Source: Linanthus parryae
Lineage: Eukaryota > Streptophyta > Magnoliopsida > Ericales > Polemoniaceae
Assembly: GCA_023055425.1 (NCBI GenBank)
Contig: JALGPY010000008.1
Span: forward strand, 9,558,501 to 9,622,500
Direction: 5' to 3'
DNA length: 64,000 bases
The first letter of the stretch is position 1. Each line of letters opens with the position of its first letter. The notes under the pieces were generated by a model. That model worked only from the letters and a program-made list of their open reading frames with translations. It had not been told where the DNA came from and searched no databases. Below, in pieces: positions 1 to 11,216 of this stretch. The position numbers and the translations under genes are program-made.

Positions 1-2467
1 ATCACATAGCTCTAGCTAAGATAGATACTTGCAGTCTCATTCTGGCCAATGACATATCCTTTTGTCCAGACGGTTTTCTACCTTTTGTAGAGACCTGTCT
101 GAAGCACCCTTGTTCCTCAAACTTATGTGGCCCAAGCACACAAAGTTGAGACGCGGAAAATCATCTACGAATGTGATGGAACAGTAAGCACCATGTCTTA
201 GCTCTAACATTTAATGGATCATAATAACATAATGAATAAGATATAAAGACTCAGTAGTCCTTAACGCTCTGTCGGATGATTTGTGTTTTGCCTTTCATGT
301 CCGGCAAGAATCACACACAGGTAAGGGTACCTTGGGCAAAATTCAAGCAGACCTGCCCTAGCTAGCCTGAACATCCTTTCCTTTCATCGTGTGTCTTAAT
401 CTAGCGCGCCACATATCAGAATCTTAAGTCATACTCTTAATTTGACATCCAAGAATTCTGAGGCGCCACTCATGCTAGAATCTTAAGAACGCAAACACCA
501 TGATATAACCATATCCAGAGTTAAAACTGTGACCAAAACAACTTTTGGTGGATACTCTCTTAAAGATAATCATATGGATCCTTAGATGAGAAGTCAGTGC
601 CAGGTTTGGCCGTTTCTCTTAGTCTTAGGAAAACTCCTTCGCTCCCTTTTGCGTTTGTCAGTCTTGGGCTGTTTGGTCTTATACCAATATTGCCCCTAAA
701 TTCTCTTATCCTTGCCCCACCTGTTGCCTTGGTCCTAATACCGGGCTAGGGAATATTTCTGCAGATCATACTTCACTTAGTATGTTCATACTTCACTAAT
801 AGCCTTTAGCAATCTTTTATCGCTTAGACATCCGAAGTATGATGGACTAGTATTCTTGGAAAACTCCTTTTGCTTATATCCTAGAACAGAGTGGTGTTTT
901 GGTCTTATCCAAACATCTTGACACTTACAAAGTGAGTCATATAATGTTTCATGAAACGTGGCAGAGATTGCAGCAAATTGCGAATCGGATAGCTTGTACC
1001 TGACAGCCTTTATCTTTCTGATCATAAATGGCATCAATCTCAGACATTACAGTCGAGTGCTCAATATTATGACATGAGCCATGACTCATAGTTAAGGCAT
1101 GATTATAATGAGTCATTACTCACAATTTATGTACGCAAATGGCTAGGCTGGATCCAAGATTCTTCTTTGGCCAATTCCTACATTTTAAAAGTGGTCATGA
1201 ACATGCTGATGAGGTCATTTCCCCACCTTTTCATAGCATGCTCTATGACATTATCTTGACTGCTGCCTCCCACTATTGGTGAGCCTAAAGATAATTTCCA
1301 CGTGCTGCTGTGACAACTTATTCATCACACGTTCGACCATGTTTGTAGGTAACTGACAACCTATGTCCAACGGATGGTTACATAGTACGACGGCTTATCA
1401 TGTCGTTGTTGTCACCATTTGGGCCTTTAAAGTTTCGATTTAGACACGATTGATAGAGACATTGTGGAAGTTAATCACTAGCATTTACTTAGCTCCAAAA
1501 TAACATGTGACATCGATTAAAACTTAATAGTTCCTTACAAGGACTCCACCAAAACCTAGCGGATATCCTAAGAATCAAATCTCATCACTTGTGATTTCCT
1601 ATCAATTTTAATCATGTCCTCATGTGAGCTCTTTTGTTTTAGTTCTTTAGCATGCGAGGTTACACATATATATCCAATCACACGAAGTTATAACATAAAA
1701 CAAGCATAAGCATAAATAAATATGCAATGGATGTGGCCCCTAAGGTGCACTCCCACTATTGAGAGTACTACTTGAGCAAGTCTTGAACTTCATCTCATGC
1801 CATCTCGCCTTACTTGAGGACCCCAAGCTTGAGGCTCCTTTAGACCATCTATTTGCTCCTTGCACCTTGCGCCATAGCTTTTGGTTTGGTCACCTCTCTT
1901 GAAGCTTCTATCTTCAATCTCTACTAACTATCTTATTTCTAATAAGAAGTAACCTCATAGAGGCGATTGGATGAGAAGAGAATACACTAGAGTATACAGA
2001 GAGGCACGACACGCATGCCGTATTTTGATTACATATTCAAAACCAAAACTAAAACCAAATATAAAATATCTATGCCGCATCCATGCACCAAACACATCCA
2101 TTCAACCCACAACAGTATGTAAAAGAATATAATAAACATACAGGAATTTTCTAGAAATTTTCAGAATTAAATACTAATTACTGGAAAATAATAAGCAATA
2201 ATCTAATCAACTAAAAAGATCGAAAATTTCTCCCTACCAATTAGGGTCTCACCAGATATGGCAAAACGTAGGCAAAAATGACCTAAGTCTCCAGAAAAAA
2301 TTTGGGCTCAGAACAATGTGTTTAAGGTCGCCGAACTGCCTCGGGAAGTGTGCTAAACACTAATTAATTAATTTTGAAATTACTAAAAATTTTCGTCGCT
2401 CCAAAAATTATGAAAAATATCCAAAAAATAGGAAATTCAATTTGGAGTACCTAGTAAAAAACTGGAC

Positions 2468-2800
2468 GGAAAATGACGGCGGGAGGAGGCCGCACGCGCC
2501 CTCAAGCGCCGACGCGCGTGGGCGCGTCCGTCTCCGTTAAGCGCCGACGTCGGCCATGTGCCACGTCAGCATGACATGTGGCACGCCACGTCAGCCCTAT
2601 ACTGATGTCATCTTCCACGTCATCCCACCATGTCATCTGCCACGTCAACTGACACATCATCTGCCACGCCATCGCCACGTCAGCTTTTTTTGCTGACGTG
2701 GCAGCCGCCGCCGGCCCTTTGGCGCGTGCGGCGCGTGGCCGCGCGTGGAGCCGGCACCGGTGGCGCGTGAAGCCCACGCGCCGCCTTCTCGTGCTCCGTT
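2468..2800. repeat. GC-rich block with clustered TGACGTGG / CCACGTCA motifs
   Basis: In otherwise AT-rich sequence, about 330 bases are GC-rich and contain many copies of CCACGTCA, CCACGTCAT or the reverse TGACGTGG, spaced roughly 10-40 bases apart. ACGT cores of this type are classic plant bZIP binding sites, but their function here is unknown. A 138-aa minus ORF across the block (2502-2918) has a low-complexity, Arg/Ala-rich translation and is probably not a gene. Confidence 0.6.
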
Positions 2801-3118
2801 CCCGATGAAATTTATTTTTCTGGGATCGTCTTTTCGTCCTGATCCCGATTATGTGTTCAAAATCCAATTTAACAAGTTTTTGAAAAACGTGTTCTACTGA
2901 TTTGATGTAGCAGTCCATATTAATACAGCTCTGAATCTTAAAAAATTCATAACTAATTCATCGTATATCCTAAAATTATAAAATTTATATTTCTAGAATC
3001 CTCGTGAAAAACCCTACCTATCCATATGGGTTTCGTTTACAGATTATGACATTTCAAAAAATCGATTTTTCTAAACAGATTCGGGTTTGCATAACGAGGC
3101 ACGAAAAACAAGCCTAAG

Positions 3119-3130
3119 GCTCTGATACCA
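3119..3130 (-). other. Primer binding site complementary to initiator tRNA-Met
   Basis: Read on the minus strand the bases are TGGTATCAGAGC, the standard primer site of plant Ty1/copia and several non-autonomous LTR elements. It lies one base inside the LTR edge at 3132, which sets the element's direction: the LTR is at higher coordinates and the interior at lower ones. Confidence 0.85.
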
Positions 3131-3131
3131 A

Positions 3132-3600
3132 TGAAGGGCAGGAAGGATCTATCACATACAGATCTACAACATGAATTATAGCGGAATATTCATGTGTTTA
3201 CCTTGTCTTCCTTAGCTCCTTAGCGCAGCGGATGATCGTAGGTTGCTTGCTTTCATGTGCCTCCTTCTTGATCTTACTCCCACCAATCTAGTGTGAATCT
3301 CGAGGACGAACACTATGATCCACCCCACGTTCCACCTCCTTTGATGTAGTTGAAGAGAGACTGGGGTTCTCTACAACTAGAGAGTGAATCTAGACAGATT
3401 AACTTTTCTCTATGGAATAGCATTAAGCCCTTAGCATAATGTGTAGGAGGCTACCTCTTTATATAGGCAAAACTTCTCCTAGGTTTACACATAAACCCCT
3501 AGGGTTTGAGCCTTAGCTACTAACCCCTCTAGGTTTGTGTATTAGTGCAACTAACCCCATAAGGTTACGATAATAGCATTGGGCACCCCACATGGGCTCA
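3132..3600 (-). mobile_element. LTR of the minus-strand retrotransposon
   Basis: The LTR edge at 3132 starts TGAAGGG directly beside the primer site. On the minus strand a TATATAAA box lies at 3458-3465, as expected for an LTR promoter firing toward the interior. The outer edge is not certain. A CA terminus near 3600 is plausible, but I could not match a target duplication because the other LTR is outside the window. Confidence 0.6.
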
Positions 3601-3689
3601 CCAATTGCTAACACGTCCTTTAAAGCAAATCATGTTCGCTTGGGTGGCTGCTCATGAAAAGCTTCTTACCAATGTTGGCTGAAAAAAAC

Positions 3690-4617
3690 TAGATTTCTCG
3701 GTGAGGATGATACCTGGTGCACTTGTAATGTTGAGCACGAAACACATTACCACCAATTTAGGAAATGTGTTCATGTTATTCAAGTGTACGGTGGGACCAG
3801 ATTTGGGGACAGATTGGAGTGATGCCCAATCTCACCTCCAATTCTCTGTTTGGTTTTGGACTAACATTAAGGACAAGAGAGTGGTTGGTAATGTTAGTCA
3901 CAATGTGAAGTTTTTGGTTACTATATGGTGTATCTGGCTTCGGAGAAATAGGAATGTTTTGACAATTTATTGGACAATATTGACTTATGTTCACAGAAAA
4001 TTGACAGAAAAGTGTGGCTTATCCATGAAGAATTTCTTAACTCTCATCTGTCTCTACACTTTAATCTGGATAACCCTCATTCTAAGTTGTGTTGTCCTTG
4101 TGCAGGGAACCTCAAGCTTAATGTGGACGGTTGCATGAGAGAAAGCTCAAAGCAAGCTGGTTTCGGAGGAGTGTTTAGAGATGGAAAAGGCACCTCTATC
4201 CAGGGTTTCTATTGAAAGCTCCAACCATGCACAAGTATTGATGCATAAATTTGAATCATCTACATGGGTATTGCCATTTCTTTTCACTTAAACTGGAGAA
4301 AAACTGAGATCGAGAACGATTGCGCCAACATTTTCCTCGGAAGTTTGGAGGGGCCCATTTCTATGTTGAACCAGATAAGGGATGGGAGGTATATTATGCA
4401 AAGAGGCAATGGAATAATTAAGCTAATCACCAGAGATGCCAATGAGGTGACGAATGCTATGGGAAACCTAGACAATGAACAACTCGAGGAGTTAAAAGTG
4501 TTAGCTGAAGACACGGATGTTGTGAAAGGCCTCATCATCAGCCACCTGATGGGGATATGCATGTTCATGGAGACTGTGTTTTATTTGTTTATGTCTGTTG
4601 TTAACTTTCTGCTGTAA
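3690..4617 (+). pseudogene. LINE 3' remnant: zf-RVT and RNase H domain pieces
   Basis: Broken frames translate to the end of a plant L1-type ORF2. The first part (about 3840-3960) has the Trp-rich pattern WFWTNIKDKR...TIWCIWLRRNRNV, typical of the region before RNase H. The next frame (about 4105-4215) has KLNVDG and GGVFRDGKG, the start of an RVT_3 RNase H fold. The frame at about 4290-4480 has IENDCA and ITRDANEVTNAMGNL, the end of that fold. At least two frame changes separate the pieces, so it is dead. No 5' part of the LINE is nearby. Confidence 0.65.
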
Positions 4618-5280
4618 CCACAAAAAATGAATAGAGTTTGGTGGCGAGAGTTAGAGTAAAGAAGAAGATGATAAACGGGAAACATCAGGAAGTTGTTTAC
4701 CAAAAAAGAGGAAGGAGAATGAGTTGTGGATGGGTAGGTTGGATCGAGTTTTTTTAAAATTTAGTCTAACATTCTCATTGACGTTGGACAATTTGATTTA
4801 CAGTTTTTTCGGCACTAATTTAAAGTTGTTGGAGAAAGCATTACATACCAACATAACAGAACATATTACATGACTCGACAAAATCATGTTGATCTACCCT
4901 GTGAAGATCTTTCATTAAACAATATTCTATTATTGCTTCAAACGACTTTGCAACAGTTGTACTCTTTCACCACAAACTGACTATCATTGAGTCTTTTGAT
5001 ATCCCATAACGAGAGTGGGGGTGAAGTACATTGTTGGTGGGATAATCATGATAGCATATTTTGAACTCTTAAAAAAATTCATAACAGATCTACAAGACCA
5101 AGTGAGACACAACACCGAACATCGGCAAAAGATAACCTCTCAATGGTGGAACATAACCGCACTTACACGGAAGATAACCTCCTTATGGAGGATATAGACA
5201 TGTAGGCCGTGGAAGACTGCTCTACATCGGAAGGGAACCGCAATTAGGCAATAAAGCTCAGGCACAATATATAACAAAGT
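4618..5280. other. No recognisable feature
   Basis: AT-rich sequence with no coding potential that I can support. The 60-aa plus ORF at 5015-5197 has no recognisable motif. Confidence 0.4.
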
Positions 5281-6284
5281 ACTAAAATTAGAGTATGATT
5301 GAAATATCCAACCACTCTCATAAGTTGATGGGAATTTGATTTTGTCTTCTGTATATGTCGAAAATCAACAAAACCAGGCGGCGATAGAGCAACTTCTTTG
5401 ATGGTGAGCCGTGTGATGGGAAATCTTCACGCACGGTTCGGAGAGCACTGAATTCGAATGAGAGGTTTACCACCACATCATTGCATGCAAGGGGGATTGT
5501 ACGAGATAGCGAGAGCCTACTAACGCACCCTGCTCTCTTCACTCGAAGCACTTCGTTCCTTCGAGTGAGGCCTGGTAGGCGAGCTAGAGTTATGCCCGAT
5601 CCAGAGAGGTCGTCTTTCTTAGGATTGGTAGTGCCCAGCAGCCGGGAACTGTAATCGATACTGAAATCCGGCTCATCGGTCGGGTTCACCCGTGTATCGG
5701 CATGGTCACGGTGGCCTTCTTGGAACGTGAAACAATTCTGTATAAGTAAAAAACCTAGGAGCAATGGTGTAGGGGATTCATCGGCACAAAAACGGCGAGA
5801 TCCCATAAATGGACAAAGAAAAATGGAAGTGTCTAGCGGTTTCTTCGGGAGAACCACAAATAATTTTTGAGACGATAAACTGGTAAGTCCTAAAAAATGA
5901 GGAGAAAATCTTAGATACTCCAAGAGCACCGTATAAGCACGACACTTGGTGCGGCACACCATTCATTAACTGACACATGTCCCACTAAGGTTAACCACTA
6001 CCCCTACAAGTTATAGAAAAAAAAAAACAGATTCCTACTTGACTATTTTCTCTCTTCCACTCACCACACTTTTATTACACATGTTAAAATGTGAGTGGAA
6101 TGGAGTAGTACGTGGATTTGCTCTACGAACACCTAAGAATTGCCCAAAAATGAGGGATTCGCAAATCTTCCCAACGAATTAAAAACCAACTCATCATTTC
6201 ACATTATAACCGATGTGTCGAGTGTCATTATCCTTAAACATAAGGGTGCAATGTGTCTTTTACCCCATTAATAATTGGGGGGAT
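5281..6284 (+). repeat. Upstream flank of an F-box unit, paralogous to 37,215-37,810
   Basis: The blocks here match the region upstream of F-box gene 2 in the same order: gagtatgattgaaatatcc near 5290 and 37253; gtggccttcttgg near 5710 and 37368; ggacaaagaaaaatggaag near 5813 and 37471; cacaagggtgcattgtg-type sequence near 6240 and 37775; and the ccccattaat-tgggg block just before the MULE insertion. It is therefore the 5' flank of F-box gene 1 (28,604), now separated from it by the 22-kb MULE. Confidence 0.8.
5390..5700 (+). other. Probable organelle-derived insert with group II intron domain V
   Basis: Positions 5406-5439 read as a 34-nt group II intron domain V: GAGCCGTG at the left and CACGGTTC at the right pair over 8 bp (one G-U), with a GGGAAAT apical loop and a two-base CG bulge. 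The whole 300-bp insert is absent from the paralogous flank at 37,320-37,365. It is also more GC-rich than its surroundings and contains a perfect 9-bp-stem hairpin at 5540-5567. Plant mitochondrial introns carry nearly this domain V, so I infer a nuclear insertion of mitochondrial DNA. I cannot name the source gene. Confidence 0.65.
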
Positions 6285-6293
6285 TAGGGTTTC
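6285..6293. repeat. Left 9-bp target-site duplication of the large MULE
   Basis: The bases are TAGGGTTTC, repeated exactly at 28531-28539. Nine bp is the standard MULE duplication length. The homologous site upstream of F-box gene 2 (about 37811-37820) has a single ttagggttttc, i.e. an unoccupied site. Confidence 0.88.
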
Positions 6294-6420
6294 GGGGTTG
6301 TCTATGGTGCGTCCCTTAATAGGGTTCCGTACAACTTTTTATTTTTTTTGTGGTCCCCGCTACTACAGGACAAAAACTTTTACCCGCTATAGCAGGTAAC
6401 CTCGGCTGGAGATATAGCTG
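6294..6420 (+). repeat. Left terminal and subterminal region of the large MULE
   Basis: The first 22 bases match the reverse complement of the right end at 15 positions, with an unbroken core TGGTGCGTCCC. Just inside, GTGGTCCCcGCTAC...GGACAAAAA (about 6352-6377) resembles the subterminal repeats at the right end. Similarity to the right end is otherwise weak, so this terminus is diverged. Confidence 0.65.
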
Positions 6421-6759
6421 TTAACAGTTTTTCTCGCTTTAGATAAAGTTCTTAATATCTACGCGGCTAAAAGATAGAAAAGACTACCCTATAGTTAGTA
6501 GAGTTCAACAGGTAGAAGGAGTTGTCTCATTTAAGAAAGCAGTATTAACAACTTGAGTTTTATTGTTAATAAATAACGATGAAATTAACTACAAGCAGAC
6601 GAATATCAACTCAGAAGTACTTTAAAGGCATGTTTAAAGATTAATACCAGAACAATTCAACAATAACATTAAAATAAGGTGGTACTTGTTCAATATCATC
6701 TCCCGGGTCGTCTTTCTTGTCAAGAAATCACGAATAAAATCACTCTAAACAGACCTATA

Positions 6760-9693
6760 TCATTCATGCTTGTTTTTCTTGGACTGACTACTCGATTGAG
6801 ACCAGAAGTATTCCTCTTTAACATCAAACTCAAGTGGCAGTTCTGCAAAATCGTCTTCTGGATCGTCCACTTGTTCGACGGAGTCCACCGGAGGATTGGG
6901 GCATGTTGTCCTGTTGTGTCCCAGCTCCTTGCAATTGCCACACCTCCTTCTCTTGTCTTTCTTTGGTCCCTTTGGGCATTTAGTGTCCGGGGGGTTCGGA
7001 TTCTTCACATGGGCGTAGGGATTTTCTTCCTTCTTAATCTCTCCTTGTGTCCCGGCTCCTTGTGTACCCAGAAAAGTTTTAGAAACCATTCTCTGCATTT
7101 TCCGAATCCCGTCGGCCATATGCTCTCTGAAGAACCTCATTGTCTCGCCAGTAGTACAACCCAAACTGTAATACAGTTGAACTTCGTTCCTCGAGGAAGC
7201 CCGGCGCATGGCTTGCAAATCTGGGTCATCAGTTTTCTTCCCAACAGGCTCCTTCATTGATGGCTCGGTTCGGTAGAATTCTTTGTCAGTTTTGGTCCAC
7301 CTTTTGGCAATTAAAGAGTTTGGGATCCTCTGTACTCCCTTTTGTTTCAGAACAAACAACATGTGTTTGCAAATCATATACGATGTTTCCCAACGAAAAC
7401 ACGTGCAACGGAGAAGCCTATTATCATGACGACATTGAACAACTTGCTGAAGCAAGAAAAGATAGGGTGGTTAGAAATTAAGAAGGAAATGAAAATACAA
7501 ATGAACACAAGGATAGACAGATTGTAACCTGGTACTAGATAGAAGAGGACAATAGTTCAAAGACTGTGACATTAATACTTATTTGTTAAACTTTAAGACT
7601 TAAGATAGCATTGATAACATTAAGGAAACATGACAAGATTATTTAGAAATAAAAATGCAGTACACGAGTACATAGTATATAAATATGTAAATTGAAGCAG
7701 ATGTACATACCACGGATCTCTTCATTTGACCTCTCATCACGTAGAACAAGTCCAAGCTCTCTTCTGGAACAGTTTTGACTTCAAAGACTCTATAATCATC
7801 ACCCTTTGCAGCTTGTTTCCTAAACATGTTGAAGACATTTTCGGTGAAGACCTCTGCTGCATGGCGTTCGAGTTCCGTGAACCCTGTTGTTATCACCGGG
7901 TCTGATTGGTCGGAGCGATGGTGTGCCTTACGCTCGTTGTTGCGTAGCTTTTCAACCCCTGTCGTGAATCCCTTGCAAGCATTGGTCAATTTGTCCGAGT
8001 GGGACATATAATCCTTGACAAAACTGTTGATGCTCTCGCATCTCGAGGTCGTCGTTTGCAACGCAAAAAAATGATCCTTCAAGTATGTCTCCGCCCACAA
8101 GTGGCGGTTCATATATGTGACCTGGACCCAATTCCTATCAGCAATGTTCCATCTGGTAAGCATTGCATGCCAATCATCATGCCAAAATTTTTCAGGTTTC
8201 CTACTATGCAAGCACTTTTTAAAATCAACCATGAAGCCATCTCCCAACTTCAGATTAGCCTGGGCGTTCCGACAAAGATGCCAAGAACACAGACGATGTC
8301 TTGCCTCTGGGAAATTATCCATAATAGCTTTTCTCATTGCCAAATCGCCATCCGTGATGACGGACAAAGGCTTCTTATCATTCATTACCTTCATCAGGCA
8401 CTTCAAAACCCAATCATATGTTTCTGCCGTCTCATCGTTGAGAAAAGCACAGGCAAAAATAGTCGTCTGGTAGTGATTGTTCACGCCAGATAGAATTACA
8501 AATGGTTTTTGATAGATATTGGTCTTGTACGTTGCATCAAAAATGAGTACATCGCCAAATCTGTGGTAATCTACCACTGATCTCCTATCACACCAGAAAA
8601 CACTTTCAAGCTCATGATTTTTACCTGTTCTGAACCTACAAAAAAAATAAATAACACTTAGGGAAACAGAAAGATTAGTTACATAAATGATGTTAACTCT
8701 AACAGGTCAGAAAGTAAGTTTAACAAATAAGTATGAGCCTAACTGAACAGTAAATAGACATAAACAGATAAGATAGCACGCTTAATTGTTAAGAAGTAAA
8801 CTTACTCCCTGAACACGCCATAGTGACTGTGCTTCAAACTGTCAATGTACATCAAGGTCTGCTGCCCATCTCCTTCATTTGAATATATCTTGTCCATAGA
8901 GGCCATTTTATTGTAAAGATCTTTCTGTGTGTAACCCAACTTGTTATAACCGCCGGCTTGTTTAACCATCAAAAGAAAGCTTTGGCAATACTTGATCCCC
9001 ACCTCCTTCAAAGATCTGACCAGTTCAACATCAGCCTCAGAGACCTTTCGGTGTGACCGGTGGTTGCTCGCGCATTGTGGTTCCGAAAGTTCGTGTGAAT
9101 GACCGGGTTCGAATTGAACCACCTTAAAAGGCTCGGTAGGTGAAGTTCTTGATATTTTTACACGAGCTTTGCATACACACCTAGTGTTTCTGGTATGCTC
9201 CCGTTTCCTATTTTCTTTGTACAGGACCTTCTCGGAGCGCAAGCCTTGTCGGGCACACACGTATATCCTTGACTTTATGCATTCTTTCGTTTCCGGGTCG
9301 AAGTACCGGCGGTTGCACCTTCTAATCCCAAAGCCAAGAATCAGTGCGTAGAGGTTGTACCAGTCATAAGCTTGAACCTCATTTTCAAAAGTCATTTCCA
9401 TAACATCTTCCTTGGTAACCATTATTCCTGCATAAAACTTAAAATTAATATCTATATAACTACAGTCATTAACTTAAACTGTAAGAAAGCATACCTGGTA
9501 TGATCTCTCCATTTGGAACTTCCATAATAGAGTTTCTGGTTGCATCTTCTCCATAGCTCTCTGTAAGAGTGATGTCCAAACATTCATCTTCATCTAAGAC
9601 CTCGAAATCGTATTCTTCTTCCTCATAATCATGAGGCAAAGATACCAAACCCTTGCCACGAACTCCACTCTCACAAATTTCCCTCCCTCTCAT
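6760..9693 (-). CDS. FAR1/FHY3-like MULE transposase, 4 exons, apparently intact (about 810 aa)
   Basis: Exons read from the GT-AG signals: 9693-9495, 9427-8806, 8635-7711 and 7446-6760. They sum to 2433 nt, an exact multiple of three, with no internal stop. Exon 2 is a FAR1 DNA-binding domain (EVQAYDWYNLYALILGFGIR with a Cys/His pattern). Exon 3 is the MULE catalytic domain, with the first Asp in LIFDATYKTN, the second in VITDGDLAMRKA, the CSWHLCRN signature and the catalytic Glu in SRCESINSFVKDY. Exon 4 has a SWIM finger (CTCFRWETSYMICKH) and a CCHC knuckle (CGNCKELGHNRTTC). It should bind the element ends and catalyse cut-and-paste transposition in the nucleus. Exon 1 is acidic. The 5' side faces the 478-bp repeats, which may contain its promoter. 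Confidence 0.9.
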
Positions 9694-9751
9694 CTGAAAT
9701 TGGTTTGTTTCACTTTCTGGTTCTCAGATTGACCTCCTTCTCAACCTTATA

Positions 9752-11117
9752 TTCAAAGAAGAAGACCCCAACAACCAAAAGGTAGTATTGCACTATTTTG
9801 GATACAAAATTTTTAAAGACATGAAGAACTCTTTAATTTTTTACCTTAATGAATACGAAATCTCTGAAAAGTTTATCTCCTCATTAATATATGGATGTAG
9901 TATAATAAATTCCTCAGCTACCAAGACTGTGGTGTCAGTGAGATGAAACTTTAATATTCTCGAACCCAGTTACAGGATTTAAGAAAGCAACCTTAATAGT
10001 TTAAAGAGAAACAGTTCACTAAGCTTATTTTGTGGGCAGCAGAACCATTCAATGCCTAACATAAATGAGCCAGACCAACCATATCCTTAAATTCTAGCCA
10101 CTTTGGCAGGAAAAGCTGAAGTTTCATCAAGGATACTTTAATTCTGCTAACTACCAAGCCATATGAGGTGTTCATATGAAACTGTTCCATCCTATCTAAG
10201 ATTGTGAGATACCTTAAAATAGCAGATTTTCAAAGAAGAAGACCCCAACAACCAAAAGGTAGTATTGCACTATTTTGGATACAAAATTTTTAAAGACATG
10301 AAGAACTCTTTAATTTTTTACCTTAATGAATACGAAATCTCTGAAAAGTTTATCTCCTCATTAATATATGGATGTAGTATAATAAATTCCTCAGCTACCA
10401 AGACTGTGGTGTCAGTGAGATGAAACTTTAATATTCTCGAACCCAGTTCTAGGATTTAAGATAGCAACCTTAATAGTTTAAAGAGAAAAAGTTCACTAAG
10501 CTTATTTTGTGGGCAGCAGAACCATTTAATGCCTAACATAAATGAGCCAGACCAACCATATCCTTAAATTCTAGCCACTTTGGCAGGAAAAGCTGAAGTT
10601 TCATCAAGGATACTTTAATTCTGCTAACTACCAAGCCATATGAGGTGTTCATATGAAACTGTTCCATCCTATCTAAGATTGTGAGATACCTTAAAATAGC
10701 AGATTTTCAAAGAAGAAGACCCCAACAACCAAAAGGTAGTATTGCACTATTTTGGATACAAAATTTTAAAGACACATAGATTGCTTTAAGTTATTACCTT
10801 AATGAATACGAAATCTCTGAAAAGTTTATCTCCTCATTAATATATGGATGTAATATAATAAATTCCTCAGCTACCAAGACCGTGGTGTCAGTGAGTTGAG
10901 AATCTAACAATCTTGATTTTACTTTTTAGAGAGCATCTTTAAAATTTTTAACTGCCCTTAAAGATTTAAGATATCATCTTTAATAGTTTAAAGAGAAACT
11001 TTTCACTAAGCTTATTTTGTGGGCAGCAGAACCATTCAATGCCTATTATAAATGAAGCATACAAACAATATAATACAGTTATAGCCACTTTGGCAGGAAA
11101 AGCTGAAGGTTCATCAT
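9752..11117. repeat. Three direct repeats of about 478 bp upstream of the transposase
   Basis: Copies start at about 9752, 10229 and 10706, each opening with tcaaagaagaagacccc. Copies 1 and 2 are nearly identical. Copy 3 is diverged, with substitutions and a small insertion around 10900-10960. The block lies between the transposase start and the ULP1-A stop codon, so it is 5' of the transposase and 3' of ULP1-A. Confidence 0.85.
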
Positions 11118-11216
11118 ATGAGGAGTACAAAAGATGCGACATCCAAAATAACCCACAACATCCAAAAGGACAGAAACATTGTTCGTAAAACAAAGTCACA
11201 ACAACATTACACAAAT

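Larger units (their letters stand above)
1..3131 (-). mobile_element. Non-coding interior of an LTR retrotransposon (minus orientation)
   Basis: This stretch lies inside a minus-strand LTR element whose primer site and LTR are at 3119-3600. I see no gag, protease, integrase or reverse transcriptase reading frame on either strand. The only ORFs are short and unrelated to known proteins (786-1037 and 2502-2918, both minus). That fits the non-coding interior of a non-autonomous (LARD-like) element or a badly decayed copia element. The far end is outside the window, so the class is inferred from the primer site alone. Confidence 0.45.

Noticed and set aside
2502..2918. 138-aa Arg/Ala-rich protein
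   Set aside because: Low-complexity translation of the GC-rich motif block inside a retrotransposon, without a recognisable domain.
5318..5962. 214-aa minus protein gene
   Set aside because: The frame crosses the domain V insert and both sides of the duplicated F-box flank, so it cannot be an inherited gene.
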